Part shown: in pieces, positions 18,842 to 27,633 of the stretch
Layout of the letters: each line of letters opens with the position of its first letter
Numbering within the stretch: position 1 is the first letter of the stretch
From: Botrimarina colliarenosi
Lineage (GTDB): Bacteria > Planctomycetota > Planctomycetia > Pirellulales > Lacipirellulaceae
Assembly (NCBI RefSeq): GCF_007859955.1
Contig: NZ_SJPR01000005.1
Span: 1 to 64,000, forward strand
Length of the DNA stretch: 64,000 bases
Direction: 5' to 3'
Program-made: the position numbers and the translations under genes
Notes under the pieces: generated by a model
Databases searched by the model: none
The model's input: only the letters and a program-made list of their open reading frames with translations
Told to the model about the DNA's origin: nothing

Positions 18842-20557
18842 ATGATCGCATCCGCTTACTATGTAGATAGCTATTCCTGCTTTCGCAATGCAGCAATCGG
18901 GTTTGATTCATTCACACCAATTACCGTGATTATAGGAAAAAACAACAGCGGCAAATCTAAGCTTCTCGATTTTGCACAAGAGTTATGCGCAAACACAATT
19001 GACACTGCAAAGCACAGGACCAACGGGACCGCCACGCTAGATGAGCAAGGATTGAAATCAATTTTTAGAGAGGGCACTAGCGGCGGTGAACTAGGCTCGT
19101 ATGAAGACCACTGGAGCGGCCACGGCAGCAAACTTATCGGATGCAAAGTGCAATGGCAATCAGACACTGCAGGAAAAATAGACATAACAGTGCCGCAAGA
19201 TTATCACCACGGCAACAAAAACATACAGATGGCAAGGGAAAAGTATATTGCCGGCGCACTGCGGCGCGCGACAACGCCGCTTTCTAACAAAACTTTTCGT
19301 CGCATCCTAGCAGATCGGGACATTCGCGCCGAACCCGCATCGTATGAAACCAATATTTCCGCAGACGGGACCGGCTCCACTAACACCATCAGACGAATCC
19401 TCACCAGCTCAGAGCTAGACGAGTCACTGGTTAGATCAACGCTACTGAATGGAATGCAAACGGTATTCGGTTCAGATGCTGATTTCACACGCATCGAGAT
19501 AAAGCAGCATGACGGCGAAGACGGTGACACCAAACTCCGGGAGGTTTTCTTCGAAGAGCCTGGAAAGGGACTTGTGCCATTAGGGCAATCCGGCAGCGGC
19601 CTAAAAACAGTACTTTTGGTACTGCTAAATCTTCTTGTAATCCCCACTGTCGAGAAACGCGATCCGAGTAAGTACGTGTTCGCACTTGAGGAACTCGAAA
19701 ACAATCTACATCCTTCCTTACTAAGGCGTCTTTTCGATTTCATCACTGATTTCGTCTCCCAACAGAAATGCTCGTTACTGATAACTACTCATTCAAGCGT
19801 CGCTCTTGATTACTTTGGGACGTGCAATGACGCTCAAATAATTCGAGTGTTTCATGACGGAAGTTCTGCTACTGCCTCTAGGGTCCTAGCTCACTTTGAC
19901 AGAGTCGGGCTCATTGCGGAACTTGGAGCTAAACCATCCGATTTACTTCAAGCAAATGGAGTGATCTGGGTGGAAGGTCCTTCGGACAGAATCTATATCA
20001 ACCGAATGATCGAGCTCTATTCAGACGGGGAACTCCGGGAAGGACGTGACTACCAATGCGCGTACTACGGCGGGTCTTTGCTAGCCCGAGTAGAATTCTG
20101 TGATCCGGAATCGGAGTCGGCAGAACTATCCAACTTACTTCGCTTAAACAACCACGTGGCTATCATATGTGACGGCGATCGCACTGCCTCCTCCGGACGC
20201 AGATCGCGAATAAAACCTCGCGTCGAAAAAATAAAAGAACAGCTAGCGACCATTCCCAACAGTTATATTTGGATTACTGACGCTAAGGAAATCGAATGCT
20301 ACATACCATCGCAAGTGTGGAATACCATTTACAAGAAGAAGGGTTTGCCCGACCCTCGTGTGCACGATTCGTTTCCAGACGGCCCGTCTGGTGACGACCA
20401 TTACGTTTTTCGAGAAATATCCAAAACTTCTTTTAACAAGTTCGATTTCTCACTAAAATCTGCTCCCAAGCTAACAAAAGAATTACTCGAAGGGAAGTTT
20501 GACATTGAAGCCGCGATGAATGATTTAATTAAGTGCATTCGAAAATGGAATGAATGA
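18842..20557 (+). CDS. OLD-family ATP-dependent endonuclease (ABC-type ATPase plus TOPRIM)
   Basis: 571 residues from the ATG at 18842. ATPase parts: Walker A GKNNSGKS (32-39), signature-like LGQSGSGLK (247-255), Walker B FALEELENN (280-288) and H-loop TTHSS. The TOPRIM part begins with WVEGPSDRI (376-384; Glu378 is the metal ligand) and continues with CDGDR (443-447), then an IECYIP block typical of OLD nucleases. OLD proteins cut DNA in an ATP-controlled way and several act in phage defence. No UvrD-like helicase partner (as in Gabija) and no reverse transcriptase lies next to it, so it looks like a solitary class 1 type. Its base composition is much more AT-rich than the chromosome around it, and repeats lie on both sides, suggesting acquisition. 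Confidence 0.9.
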   Translation: MIASAYYVDSYSCFRNAAIGFDSFTPITVIIGKNNSGKSKLLDFAQELCANTIDTAKHRTNGTATLDEQGLKSIFREGTSGGELGSYEDHWSGHGSKLIGCKVQWQSDTAGKIDITVPQDYHHGNKNIQMAREKYIAGALRRATTPLSNKTFRRILADRDIRAEPASYETNISADGTGSTNTIRRILTSSELDESLVRSTLLNGMQTVFGSDADFTRIEIKQHDGEDGDTKLREVFFEEPGKGLVPLGQSGSGLKTVLLVLLNLLVIPTVEKRDPSKYVFALEELENNLHPSLLRRLFDFITDFVSQQKCSLLITTHSSVALDYFGTCNDAQIIRVFHDGSSATASRVLAHFDRVGLIAELGAKPSDLLQANGVIWVEGPSDRIYINRMIELYSDGELREGRDYQCAYYGGSLLARVEFCDPESESAELSNLLRLNNHVAIICDGDRTASSGRRSRIKPRVEKIKEQLATIPNSYIWITDAKEIECYIPSQVWNTIYKKKGLPDPRVHDSFPDGPSGDDHYVFREISKTSFNKFDFSLKSAPKLTKELLEGKFDIEAAMNDLIKCIRKWNE

Positions 20558-20581
20558 TTGGTGCTGCAACTCGGCCGGGCG

Positions 20582-20730
20582 TCATGCCCACGCTGAAGCG
20601 CGAGGGCATGGCGCCCTCTCTCGTCGGCTCCCACGCTCACCCCGTCGGCGCCGGTTTCTTGCCCCTTCCCGCAATCGAGCCCACCTCCACGGGGCGGCCG
20701 TCGTGCCCTTCGTGTCCGTCGTGGTTCCCC
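20582..20730. repeat. Repeat cluster after the OLD gene, including the inverted arm of the 18541 copy
   Basis: CATGCCCACGCTGAAGCGCG starts the cluster; related words recur at 24929 and 24984. At 20697-20730, GCCGTCGTGCCCTTCGTGTCCGTCGTGGTTCC is the mirror of the element at 18541-18573. The rest of the gap to 21174 contains short G- and C-runs but no gene that I can support. Confidence 0.7.
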
Positions 20731-21174
20731 TCTCCTTCCCACGAGGAGCCTCGGGCGCCCATCGTCACTCGACGGGGGCGGGGCGACCCCTGAGTCGGCG
20801 GTCCGGGCGCGTGATTCCGCCGTTCTAGTACTTGAACCAAGTGTTTTTTGGGATTTTTTCCGGCGGCCGTGAGCGGCTTTTTTGGGGGGTCTCGGCGCCC
20901 CCTCGATTGGGTGGTCTCTGCCGACGCCGCCCCCCACCGCCGGCCGCTGAATCACCGAGGGTTTTGAAAACGGGGCGCTAATTCCTAGGCGCTGCGGTGC
21001 GCAAAAGCGACCTCGCCGATCGGGCGCTTCGCGCCTCGTCTGCCGGCCTTATCGACCCGTTCAACCGCGCCGCACTGCTCGACTCGCGCCGCCGTTTGTC
21101 GCTAAGCTGCCCGCACTTTTCACAAGGCCCGTCGTTCGACGCCGAGGCCCCCTTCCAATCGGAACGTTTTGCTA

Positions 21175-22647
21175 ATGGAGACACCCTTGTCCATGCCCCA
21201 CCGATGCGCCTTGCGCGCGCTGCTCGCCCTGCTCGTCACGGCGGCGGCCTCTAACGTCGGCTTCGCCGACACGCCCCTCAACCTGCTGTTCATCGGCAAC
21301 AGCTTCACCGCGGGGGGGCCGATCGCCCACCTCGTGCGTGACCTCGCCACCGACGCCGGCTGGGCGACGCCGAACGTCCAGTACGTGGCCCCCGGCGGTC
21401 AGTCGCTCGGCTTCCACACCACGAACCCCGACACCGTGAACGCGATCGGCCTGGGGGGTTGGGACTTTGTCGTGCTGCAAGAGTTCAGCACCGGCCCGAC
21501 CGACAACGCCGGCAACCCGGCCGCCTTTAAGAGCAACGCCACCGCGCTGTACGACCAGGTGAAGCTCTCGAGCCCCAACGCCAACGTGGTGCTCTACGAG
21601 ACCTGGGCGCGGGAGGCCGATCACTCGTTCTACCCCGGCACGTTCACCGACCCGGCCCAGATGCAGGCCCAGCTGCGGACCCACTACAACGACGCGGCCG
21701 ACAACTACATCCCGGCCAACTCGACCGCCGCGGTCAAGACCGACGTCGTGGTGGTGCCGGCCGGCGACGCCTGGGAGAACTACCTGAACTCGGGCGGCAC
21801 GATCCGCCTGCACGACACAGACGACTACCACGCCGGCCCGAACGGCCAGTACCTGTCGTCCGCCGTCATTTATTCGACGATCTACGAGCGCTCGGTGGCG
21901 GGGCTCAGCGGCCTGGTGGCCGCCCCGGCCGACGCGGCGGTGCTGCAGACGTTCGCCGACGCCACGACCGGCATGACGATCACCGGCGGCCCGATGGGCA
22001 ACGGTTTGTCGCCCCTCGCCGCCGGCGGCGGGATCCTCATCGACTTTGGTGGCACGGACCGCCCCACCGCGGCGCCCTGGAACAACTTCAACGAGTTCCT
22101 CACCGGCAGCAGCCTGATCAACGTGCTCGACGATTCGGGCGCGACGACCAGCATCGACGTGACGCTCACCGACGGTTTCTCGGGGGTCAACTCCGCGGGC
22201 AGCGCGGGCAACACGCTCGGCTACCCCACGACCGCCACGAGCGACAGCTTCTACACCGGTTCGTTCGACGGCCACGAAGCGGCCCTGCCGAACCGCGCCC
22301 AGGTGACCATCAGCGGGCTCGACCCCAGCCTCGTGTACGACCTGGCGCTGTTCAGCTCGCGGACCGGCACCGACTCGGGCATGGGCCGGCTGACCCGTTA
22401 CACCGTCGACGGGCAGTGGATCGACTTCGACGTGTCGGACAACACCGGCACGGAGGTCCTGTTCGCGAGCGTCCCCGCCGCGGGCGACGGCACGCTGACG
22501 CTCGACGTCGAGGTCAGCCCCGACGGGACGGGCCGCTTCGCGTACCTCGGCCAGCTCAAGCTCACCGCGCACGCGGTCCCTGAGTCGACGAGCCTGCTGA
22601 TGCTGGGCGTCGGCGGCCTCTCCCTGCTGCAACGCCGCGGGCGCTGA
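21175..22647 (+). CDS. Secreted SGNH-hydrolase-like protein with PEP-CTERM tail
   Basis: 490 residues. The ATG at 21175 gives a signal peptide (CALRALLALLVTAAASNVGFA). The mature N-terminus carries the SGNH block I (LLFIGNSFTAGG; Ser43), and DTDDYHAG near 214-220 supplies the D-x-x-H pair (Asp216, His219) of this hydrolase fold. A beta-sandwich-like region follows from about 265 (TSIDVTLTDGFSG, VTISGLDPSLVYDLALFSSR). The C-terminus is a textbook PEP-CTERM signal: VPEST, a hydrophobic helix and LQRRGR. It probably de-esterifies or otherwise trims an extracellular polymer. The substrate is unknown. It stands alone, closed by a strong terminator. Confidence 0.85.
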   Translation: METPLSMPHRCALRALLALLVTAAASNVGFADTPLNLLFIGNSFTAGGPIAHLVRDLATDAGWATPNVQYVAPGGQSLGFHTTNPDTVNAIGLGGWDFVVLQEFSTGPTDNAGNPAAFKSNATALYDQVKLSSPNANVVLYETWAREADHSFYPGTFTDPAQMQAQLRTHYNDAADNYIPANSTAAVKTDVVVVPAGDAWENYLNSGGTIRLHDTDDYHAGPNGQYLSSAVIYSTIYERSVAGLSGLVAAPADAAVLQTFADATTGMTITGGPMGNGLSPLAAGGGILIDFGGTDRPTAAPWNNFNEFLTGSSLINVLDDSGATTSIDVTLTDGFSGVNSAGSAGNTLGYPTTATSDSFYTGSFDGHEAALPNRAQVTISGLDPSLVYDLALFSSRTGTDSGMGRLTRYTVDGQWIDFDVSDNTGTEVLFASVPAAGDGTLTLDVEVSPDGTGRFAYLGQLKLTAHAVPESTSLLMLGVGGLSLLQRRGR

Positions 22648-22673
22648 GCTAGCGCTACGCCATCGGATCGCCA

Positions 22674-22713
22674 GCAGCCGCCCGCCCTCACGGGGGCGGG
22701 CGGCTGCTTTTTT
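22674..22713 (+). terminator. Intrinsic terminator of the SGNH gene
   Basis: The arms GCAGCCGCCCGCC and GGCGGGCGGCTGC enclose a short loop and are followed by six T residues. Confidence 0.92.
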
Positions 22714-22802
22714 GTTTCGTGGGGACGGTGTGTCTGATCGGAGGACGGTGGCGGTGTGGACCGCCTCACGTCATCGGGTTGGGGGAATCGAGCGGACGAG
22801 AA

Positions 22803-23267
22803 CTACTCGGGCTTTGGCTGTTCGGCTGGCAGCCGGAGGCGGAGTAGCGTCTGACCGGTCGGCTCGTGGGTCGATTGGCCGAGGGGGATGAAGCCATGGC
22901 GGGCGTAGAACGCGCGGCCGATCGGGTTGGCCTCGAAGACCTCGACCTCGAGCGTCCCCTTCTCCTCTCGGGCCCGTTGCAACAGCGCGCCGCCGATCCC
23001 CTGCCGGCTGTAAGGGGGATCGACGAAGAGGCCGCCGATTTCCGCGCCGAGCAACGCCACGAACCCAACGACCCGGCCCTCGGCGACCCCGCCCTGGCCT
23101 TCGGCGACCCAGACCCAGGTCTCGGCGTTGGGCAAGTAAAGGTTCGGCAGGTTGTGTCGTTCTTGCGTGAGGAACGCCTCGCTTAAGAACGGGTGGGCCA
23201 GCCGAGTCGCGGCTTCCCAGACGGCGACCACGTCGGCGACGTCGTCCTCTTGGTACTTACGCAGCAT
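22803..23267 (-). CDS. GNAT-family N-acetyltransferase
   Basis: 154 residues from the ATG at 23267. The fold markers are in order: an N-terminal LRKYQEDDVADVVAVWEAA strand-helix, ETWVWVAEG, VVGFVALLGAEIGGLFVDPPY and the acetyl-CoA pyrophosphate loop RQGIGGALLQRA (Q/R-x-x-G-x-G/A). It ends with EVFEANPIGRAFYARHGF, which is typical of the family. It would transfer acetyl from acetyl-CoA to a small molecule or protein amine. The overall shape is close to the YjaB/PhnO-like small acetyltransferases. It is convergent with the SGNH gene beyond the terminator. Confidence 0.88.
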   Translation of the reverse strand: MLRKYQEDDVADVVAVWEAATRLAHPFLSEAFLTQERHNLPNLYLPNAETWVWVAEGQGGVAEGRVVGFVALLGAEIGGLFVDPPYSRQGIGGALLQRAREEKGTLEVEVFEANPIGRAFYARHGFIPLGQSTHEPTGQTLLRLRLPAEQPKPE

Positions 23268-23799
23268 CAGCGCCCTCCTGGCGACGGTTGATGGGGACCC
23301 GCCCCAACCGACGACACGACGCCTCGGGCGGCGTTTCGGTAGCAGGCCGGCTCTCACCGCAGACCCCGCCGGCCGCCTGAAGGTTCACGCCGAAAACCGC
23401 CCCGCTGCGGCGGCGACCCGTCGCGAGGGGCGAAAACAGGGGGAAAACACGGAACGAAGCCCCGAGGGGGGCTTGGTGGGAGGGGTCCGCGGCGCCCTCG
23501 CCGTCGGGGACGGCGGGGCGGGGAGGGAACCACGACGGATGAATTTGCTAAGCAGTACGCGACTGCCAACCGCGCCGCGACCGTCAGGGAGCGACCGGAA
23601 ATGACGAGACCGCGATGGGGTGCTTTCTCCTGGTAGCGGTGTTATTGCGTTTGGGGTAGTGTACTTCCTTGATGGGCGCCACTGGCGTGTAGCTATGTTA
23701 GCTGCCACCCGATAGTCGAAGGCTATCGAGGTTCTTCATACTGAGGCCGTCTCGGGACTAGCAACCATGCTGAGCAGATTTCATTGCCAGCGAAAATGC
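23268..23799. other. Intergenic region with repeat remnants, no gene seen
   Basis: It holds GTCAGGGAGCGACCGGAAAT near 23587, closely related to GTCAGGGAGCGAACGAAAA near 18366. It also holds the half-repeat GGAACCACGACGG near 23525. From about 23610 the sequence becomes AT-richer, leading into the next cassette. I see no convincing coding frame. Confidence 0.5.
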
Positions 23800-24474
23800 A
23801 TGCGGATTGCGACGATCTGCACTCTAGCTTCTGCGGCTTTCTCTTTGATTCAAGAGAAAGCCGTGGCCGATGAGCCTCTGAGACGCCTTACTGCTCGTGG
23901 CCTGCTTGTAAGCAATACCGCAAGTCTTACAAAGTGGAGCACGAAAAAAAGTCATCACAACATTGGTGAGAAAGGGGATCTCTTCGCTTTTAGCGTTCGG
24001 TTGGATCCAGGCGAGCGGCTTACGGTTGGCGTTTACCTTTACGCAACACCGCTGAAGCTCAGAGCGAACGGGCTGGCGGGCGGCATTGATGGCCCCGAAC
24101 GGCCAGTCCCCGTTTCTGAAATAGGCGCCAAGTGGGGACACAAGTCCCAGTCGCTTCATTGCGCTGGTTCATGGGTCATGGTTGACAACCCATCCACATA
24201 TGGTAGCGAGGAAACCGTTGCAATTTTTCTGCCTTACGCAGTGATCGGGCTTGCCGATGGGCCCTACATTTTTCGGTACCGCATTCGTGTAATTAACCGA
24301 GTTGACGGTAGCGTTTTCGACTCTTTTTTTGCAAAGTATAGCTATTCGGCATTCGTTAAGCCCGGCTCGCTTGTTGCAACGAGTAGCTTGGCTTCCAAAC
24401 TCAATGACACCCCTTTTGTCTACCTTGATTACGAAGGCGTCAAAGAAGAGGAGGAGCAAGGATACATTCCTTGA
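23800..24474 (+). CDS. Exported protein of unknown function in an AT-rich cassette
   Basis: 224 residues from the Met at 23800, chosen to give a compact signal peptide (MRIATICTLASAAFS, cleavage near AVADE); an upstream in-frame ATG at 23767 adds 11 residues. The mature part is beta-rich (DLFAFSVRLDPGERLTVGVYLYA; DGPYIFRYRIRVINR) and suggests a sandwich fold. I see no named domain. Base composition is lower in GC than the chromosome norm. Its stop overlaps the start of the next gene, so the pair is probably translated as one unit. Confidence 0.7.
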   Translation: MRIATICTLASAAFSLIQEKAVADEPLRRLTARGLLVSNTASLTKWSTKKSHHNIGEKGDLFAFSVRLDPGERLTVGVYLYATPLKLRANGLAGGIDGPERPVPVSEIGAKWGHKSQSLHCAGSWVMVDNPSTYGSEETVAIFLPYAVIGLADGPYIFRYRIRVINRVDGSVFDSFFAKYSYSAFVKPGSLVATSSLASKLNDTPFVYLDYEGVKEEEEQGYIP

Positions 24475-24914
24475 CGAAAATGGCTCGGACACTTCGAGAT
24501 ATCCACAAGGATCCTTTCATTTGGGTCATGCTTTCACTCTTCGTCCTCTGTAATATTTGCGTGCTGGTCACGTATTGGGAAATACACACAAAAGTTAACA
24601 CGAATAACTTACATGGCCAGCTCTTTGCGATTCGGTTAATGCAGGTTACGCTCGGCATGGTCATCGGGTTGTCGACGACTTTCCTTGGGATAGTAGCAGC
24701 TTGGTTTGGGCTGACCGAGAACGCTGCGTTGGAGGGGAGTTCGGGGGCAATTTCAGCCAAGATGGCAGCTGTAGGGCCCGGTGCTCTTCTGATTCTTTGC
24801 GGCACGTTGATTGTCTACACGTGCATAAATAAAGAGTTTTACCATCAATCTCTTGAACCGATTTCTACATTGGATTCGATTAAGCCGGTCGTGGAATCAA
24901 ATGAAAACACTTAA
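24471..24914 (+). CDS. Small three-helix membrane protein in the same AT-rich cassette
   Basis: 147 residues from the TTG at 24471, which overlaps the upstream TGA and has AAGGA about seven bases ahead; an ATG at 24480 is the alternative. Three membrane helices: VMLSLFVLCNICVLVTY, VTLGMVIGLSTTFLGIVAAWF and GALLILCGTLIVYTCI. Short loops separate them and the tail is polar. I do not recognise the family. Coupled to the secreted partner before it, it could anchor or export that protein, but this is only inferred from adjacency. Confidence 0.7.
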   Translation: MTKMARTLRDIHKDPFIWVMLSLFVLCNICVLVTYWEIHTKVNTNNLHGQLFAIRLMQVTLGMVIGLSTTFLGIVAAWFGLTENAALEGSSGAISAKMAAVGPGALLILCGTLIVYTCINKEFYHQSLEPISTLDSIKPVVESNENT

Positions 24915-24928
24915 GGCCGGCCCGGTGC

Positions 24929-25152
24929 CATGCCCACGCCTTAGCGCGCGCATGTGAAGTGCCGAGAGTCTTTCCATAGACCACATGCCCACGTTGGGCG
25001 CCACTGCTGGCTCGTCCAGCAGGGCGAAGCGGGCGCCAGGGCTCCACGGCGGGACGAGCCAGCCGTGGCACCCGTCCTTAGGCCCCCATCCCCAAAACAG
25101 AGCCCGCCCCACGGTGCGGCCGTCGTGCCCTTCGTGCCCGTCGTGGTTCCCT
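24929..25152. repeat. Repeat cluster closing the AT-rich cassette
   Basis: It contains two CATGCCCACG words (24929, 24984), a palindrome whose arms are GCCACTGCTGGCTCGTCC and GGACGAGCCAGCCGTGGC (about 25000-25071), and a family-B-like arm GCCGTCGTGCCCTTCGTGCC at 25118-25152 in the same orientation as the one at 20697. Confidence 0.7.
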
Positions 25153-25251
25153 CCTTCTTCCCACGCCCCGCCATCGCGGCGTCCTTTCCACGGCCAACCC
25201 ACCGCCAACCCACACCCCCTCCCCTGGCCCGGGCGGGTTACAATCGCCCGG

Positions 25252-25542
25252 ATGGACGCTCCCAGCTTTGTCGGCCAGCTCTGTGAGGGAGCTTTTAACA
25301 CGCCCCTCTACCGCCTGACGGTGCGGCCCGAGGGGCTCGTGTTTCGGTACCGGTCCGAGAAGGTGCTGCCGCGGGACGAGGTCCGGGCGGTGCGGCTCTG
25401 GCGGGCGCCGCTGGTCGGGTGGATCGCCCCGGGGGGCGTCGTCATCGAGCACACGTCGGCCGACTTCCACCAACGGCTGCTCTTCAAGACCTTCCGCTGC
25501 CGCCGCCTGAGGGACGCCCTCCGCGACGCGGGATATGCGTAG
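25252..25542 (+). CDS. Small protein, possibly PH-like
   Basis: 96 residues from the ATG at 25252; the longer frame upstream runs through repeats. The sequence alternates strands (LYRLTVRPEGLVFRYRSEKVLPRDEVRAV; WIAPGGVVIEHTSADF) and ends in one helix (RLRDALRDAGYA). This pattern resembles bacterial PH-like small domains, but no signature settles it. There is no signal peptide. It is probably cytoplasmic. Confidence 0.6.
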   Translation: MDAPSFVGQLCEGAFNTPLYRLTVRPEGLVFRYRSEKVLPRDEVRAVRLWRAPLVGWIAPGGVVIEHTSADFHQRLLFKTFRCRRLRDALRDAGYA

Positions 25543-25742
25543 CGCCCGGATCACCGGCGCCGTCGGAATATTCGGCATAGCACCTCGCTAAACCGGCCGC
25601 CCCAAAGCGGCGAATAGCGGCAAGTTCCGACGGCTACTAGACTGGTGGCTCGCCGACTTCGCTAGCGATCCGTGGGCGCCGGCCGTTCGCCATCGGCCTC
25701 TTCGATTCGAGTCATGCAACCCACGATCACCGCGAGGAAACG

Positions 25743-26558
25743 ATGCCGTCTAGCTACCTGATTTCGGCCAAGTCGTGGGTAGAACGCCGCTTCCTGCACT
25801 CGAATCTCGCGTTCTCAATCAGCAAGACGCCGCAGCAGAGCGACCTGCAGCGGGTCGTCGATCTGCTGCGTCCCTACGATGTCGGCGTGCCGCTCATCCG
25901 CGTCGGCGGCGACGGCGATGGTGGCTACCTCGTCCCCGACGACCTGGAAGGCCTCGAGGCGTGCTTCTCGCCGGGCGTCAGCCACACCGCGAACTTCGAG
26001 CTCGAGATGAACCGCCGCGGCGTGCCGTGCCATCTGGTCGACGCGTCGGTGTCGGGCCCGCCGATCGACCTGACCGACGCGACCTTCCAGCCGAAGTTTT
26101 TGATGTCGTATAGCTCCGACGGCACGACCTCGCTCGATGAGTGGGTCGCGTGGTCGGGCGTGAAGAGCGACGACCTCGTCCTGCAGATGGACATCGAGGG
26201 ATGGGAGTACGAGGTGCTGTCGGCGTGCTCGGATCAGCTGCTCAGCCGCTTCCGCGTGATCATCCTCGAGCTGCACCGTCTGGAGCGGCTCTCGCAGGCG
26301 CCGTTCTTGCAGTTCTTCCGCGGGCTGATGCAGCGGCTCAGCGGGATGTTCACCGTCGCCCACCTGCACCCGAACAACTGCGTCCCCTCGATGACGATCG
26401 CCGGCGTGGAGGTCCCGCCGGTGCTTGAGCTGACGCTCGTGCGCAACGACCGGGTGAAATCAAAAACGCCCGTGACGGGCCTGCCGCACGCCCTCGACGA
26501 GCTGAACGTGCCAGCAAACCCCGCCAACGATGTCCCGTCGTATTACTGGCAGGCGTAA
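25743..26558 (+). CDS. FkbM-family methyltransferase
   Basis: 271 residues. The family pattern is clear: PLIRVGGDGDGGYLVPDD near the front, an acidic SAM-binding strand region with CFSPGVSHTANFELEMNRRG, and the hallmark LVLQMDIEGWEYEVL near 139-153. It would methylate a hydroxyl on a sugar, lipid or polyketide using S-adenosylmethionine. The target is unknown and there is no sugar gene cluster next to it. An N-terminal stretch of about 30 residues is not part of the fold. Confidence 0.82.
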   Translation: MPSSYLISAKSWVERRFLHSNLAFSISKTPQQSDLQRVVDLLRPYDVGVPLIRVGGDGDGGYLVPDDLEGLEACFSPGVSHTANFELEMNRRGVPCHLVDASVSGPPIDLTDATFQPKFLMSYSSDGTTSLDEWVAWSGVKSDDLVLQMDIEGWEYEVLSACSDQLLSRFRVIILELHRLERLSQAPFLQFFRGLMQRLSGMFTVAHLHPNNCVPSMTIAGVEVPPVLELTLVRNDRVKSKTPVTGLPHALDELNVPANPANDVPSYYWQA

Positions 26559-26611
26559 CGGGCTATTGGCAGACGCAGCGGGCTGTTGCGCGCGTCACTT
26601 CGGTGGGCTGC

Positions 26612-26658
26612 CGGCCTGACGGCAAGATCACGTCGCCCGGCAGCGTTGGGAAGCGCTG
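26612..26658 (-). other. In-frame peptide remnant after the CAP gene stop
   Basis: Immediately after the TGA of the gene at 26659, the same frame continues as QRFPTLPGDVILP. This is nearly identical to the C-terminal QRFPTLPGNVMLP of the PDZ protein at 33681-34181. The DNA of the two tails also matches closely. Confidence 0.55.
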
Positions 26659-27633
26659 TCAGTCGGCGAACAGACCGGTCGCGTACCAGATGCCGTTGCC
26701 GCCGCGCTGGATATCGTAGGCGTACGCGCGGTGGGGGCGGCTGACGCCGCGCCAGTGGCCCGACGAGTGCCGCCACGACGCCACGCAGTCGACGACCGAG
26801 TCCATCAGCGTCTGGCCCGGCCAGCTCTCGGCGCAGACCTCGGTGACGCTGCTGCCGGCCGCGCTGCTGAGACGCTGAAAGCGGCTGCTGAAGTTCTGGT
26901 GCCCCTGCCGGCGGACGCGGGCCTGGAACGAAGCGTGCTCGTTGGCGCCCGACGCGAGCGCCGCATGGAACCGCCCGCCGGTGCTCTGCGGTGCCTCGGG
27001 GTGCATCCGCACGGCCCACACCAGCGACCGCTGCGTGAGCGTCCCGGCCGGCAGGTCGATGGCGGTCGCCAAGCCTTGCGGGCTCCAGCGGTAGTACTTG
27101 CCGTTGGCGAAGGGAAGCGCCGTCACGGTGTGGCCGTAGTAGGGGGCGCCTTCGTGCTGCAGATCGACGATCGCGAGCCCCGCCCCGCCACGCAACTCGC
27201 TGAGGGCGGCGAAGTCGGCGAGCCGCCGCGACGCGCCGTCGACGTCGATCGTCGTGTCGAGATCGGCGCGGAAGAGCGTCATCGCGCCAAGCTTCTCACG
27301 GAGCTGCGGCCGCGAAGCGAGATACGCCTCGAGGGCCGCCTGCTTCGCAGCGGTCGACGCCGAAGTCAGGCTGACCAGCAGCATCCGCTGTTGCTCGGCC
27401 GCTTCGCGGTAGGCGGCGTAGTAGTCGGTATGCCACTTGAGGCCACCCGCCTCGACTGTCTTTTCATCAACCTTTTCATCAACGGCGTCGTCTTCGGCCG
27501 GTTGATCTTCGACAGCCTTCCCTTCGACGGTGTTGCCATCGAGCGGCGATTCAACCGCGGGGGTTTCGTCGGCACGGCTATGAACCGTCGCGAGCAACAG
27601 AACCGACAACGTCAGCAGGCGAATTAATAGCAC
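26659..27633 (-). CDS. Exported thioredoxin-like plus CAP/SCP-like protein
   Basis: 324 residues from a GTG at 27633 that gives a signal peptide (LLIRLLTLSVLLLATVHSRA). An acidic linker of about 45 residues follows. Next comes a thioredoxin-like part without a CxxC pair (AEQQRMLLVSLTSASTAAKQ; MTLFRADLDTTIDVDG). The last 110 residues fit the CAP/SCP pattern: NEHASFQARVRRQGHQNF, VTEVCAESW, ASWRHSSGHWRGV and a final GNGIWYATGLF. The His and Glu of the CAP cavity are present in HQNF, AESW and SGHW. A combination of these two folds is unusual. The role is unknown; envelope-related is likely from the signal peptide. Confidence 0.68.
   Translation of the reverse strand: MLLIRLLTLSVLLLATVHSRADETPAVESPLDGNTVEGKAVEDQPAEDDAVDEKVDEKTVEAGGLKWHTDYYAAYREAAEQQRMLLVSLTSASTAAKQAALEAYLASRPQLREKLGAMTLFRADLDTTIDVDGASRRLADFAALSELRGGAGLAIVDLQHEGAPYYGHTVTALPFANGKYYRWSPQGLATAIDLPAGTLTQRSLVWAVRMHPEAPQSTGGRFHAALASGANEHASFQARVRRQGHQNFSSRFQRLSSAAGSSVTEVCAESWPGQTLMDSVVDCVASWRHSSGHWRGVSRPHRAYAYDIQRGGNGIWYATGLFAD

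Noticed and set aside
21172..22632. Minus-strand open frame of 486 codons opposite the SGNH gene
   Set aside because: The plus-strand reading has signal peptide, catalytic motifs and PEP-CTERM tail; the reverse is an Arg/Val/Gly shadow.
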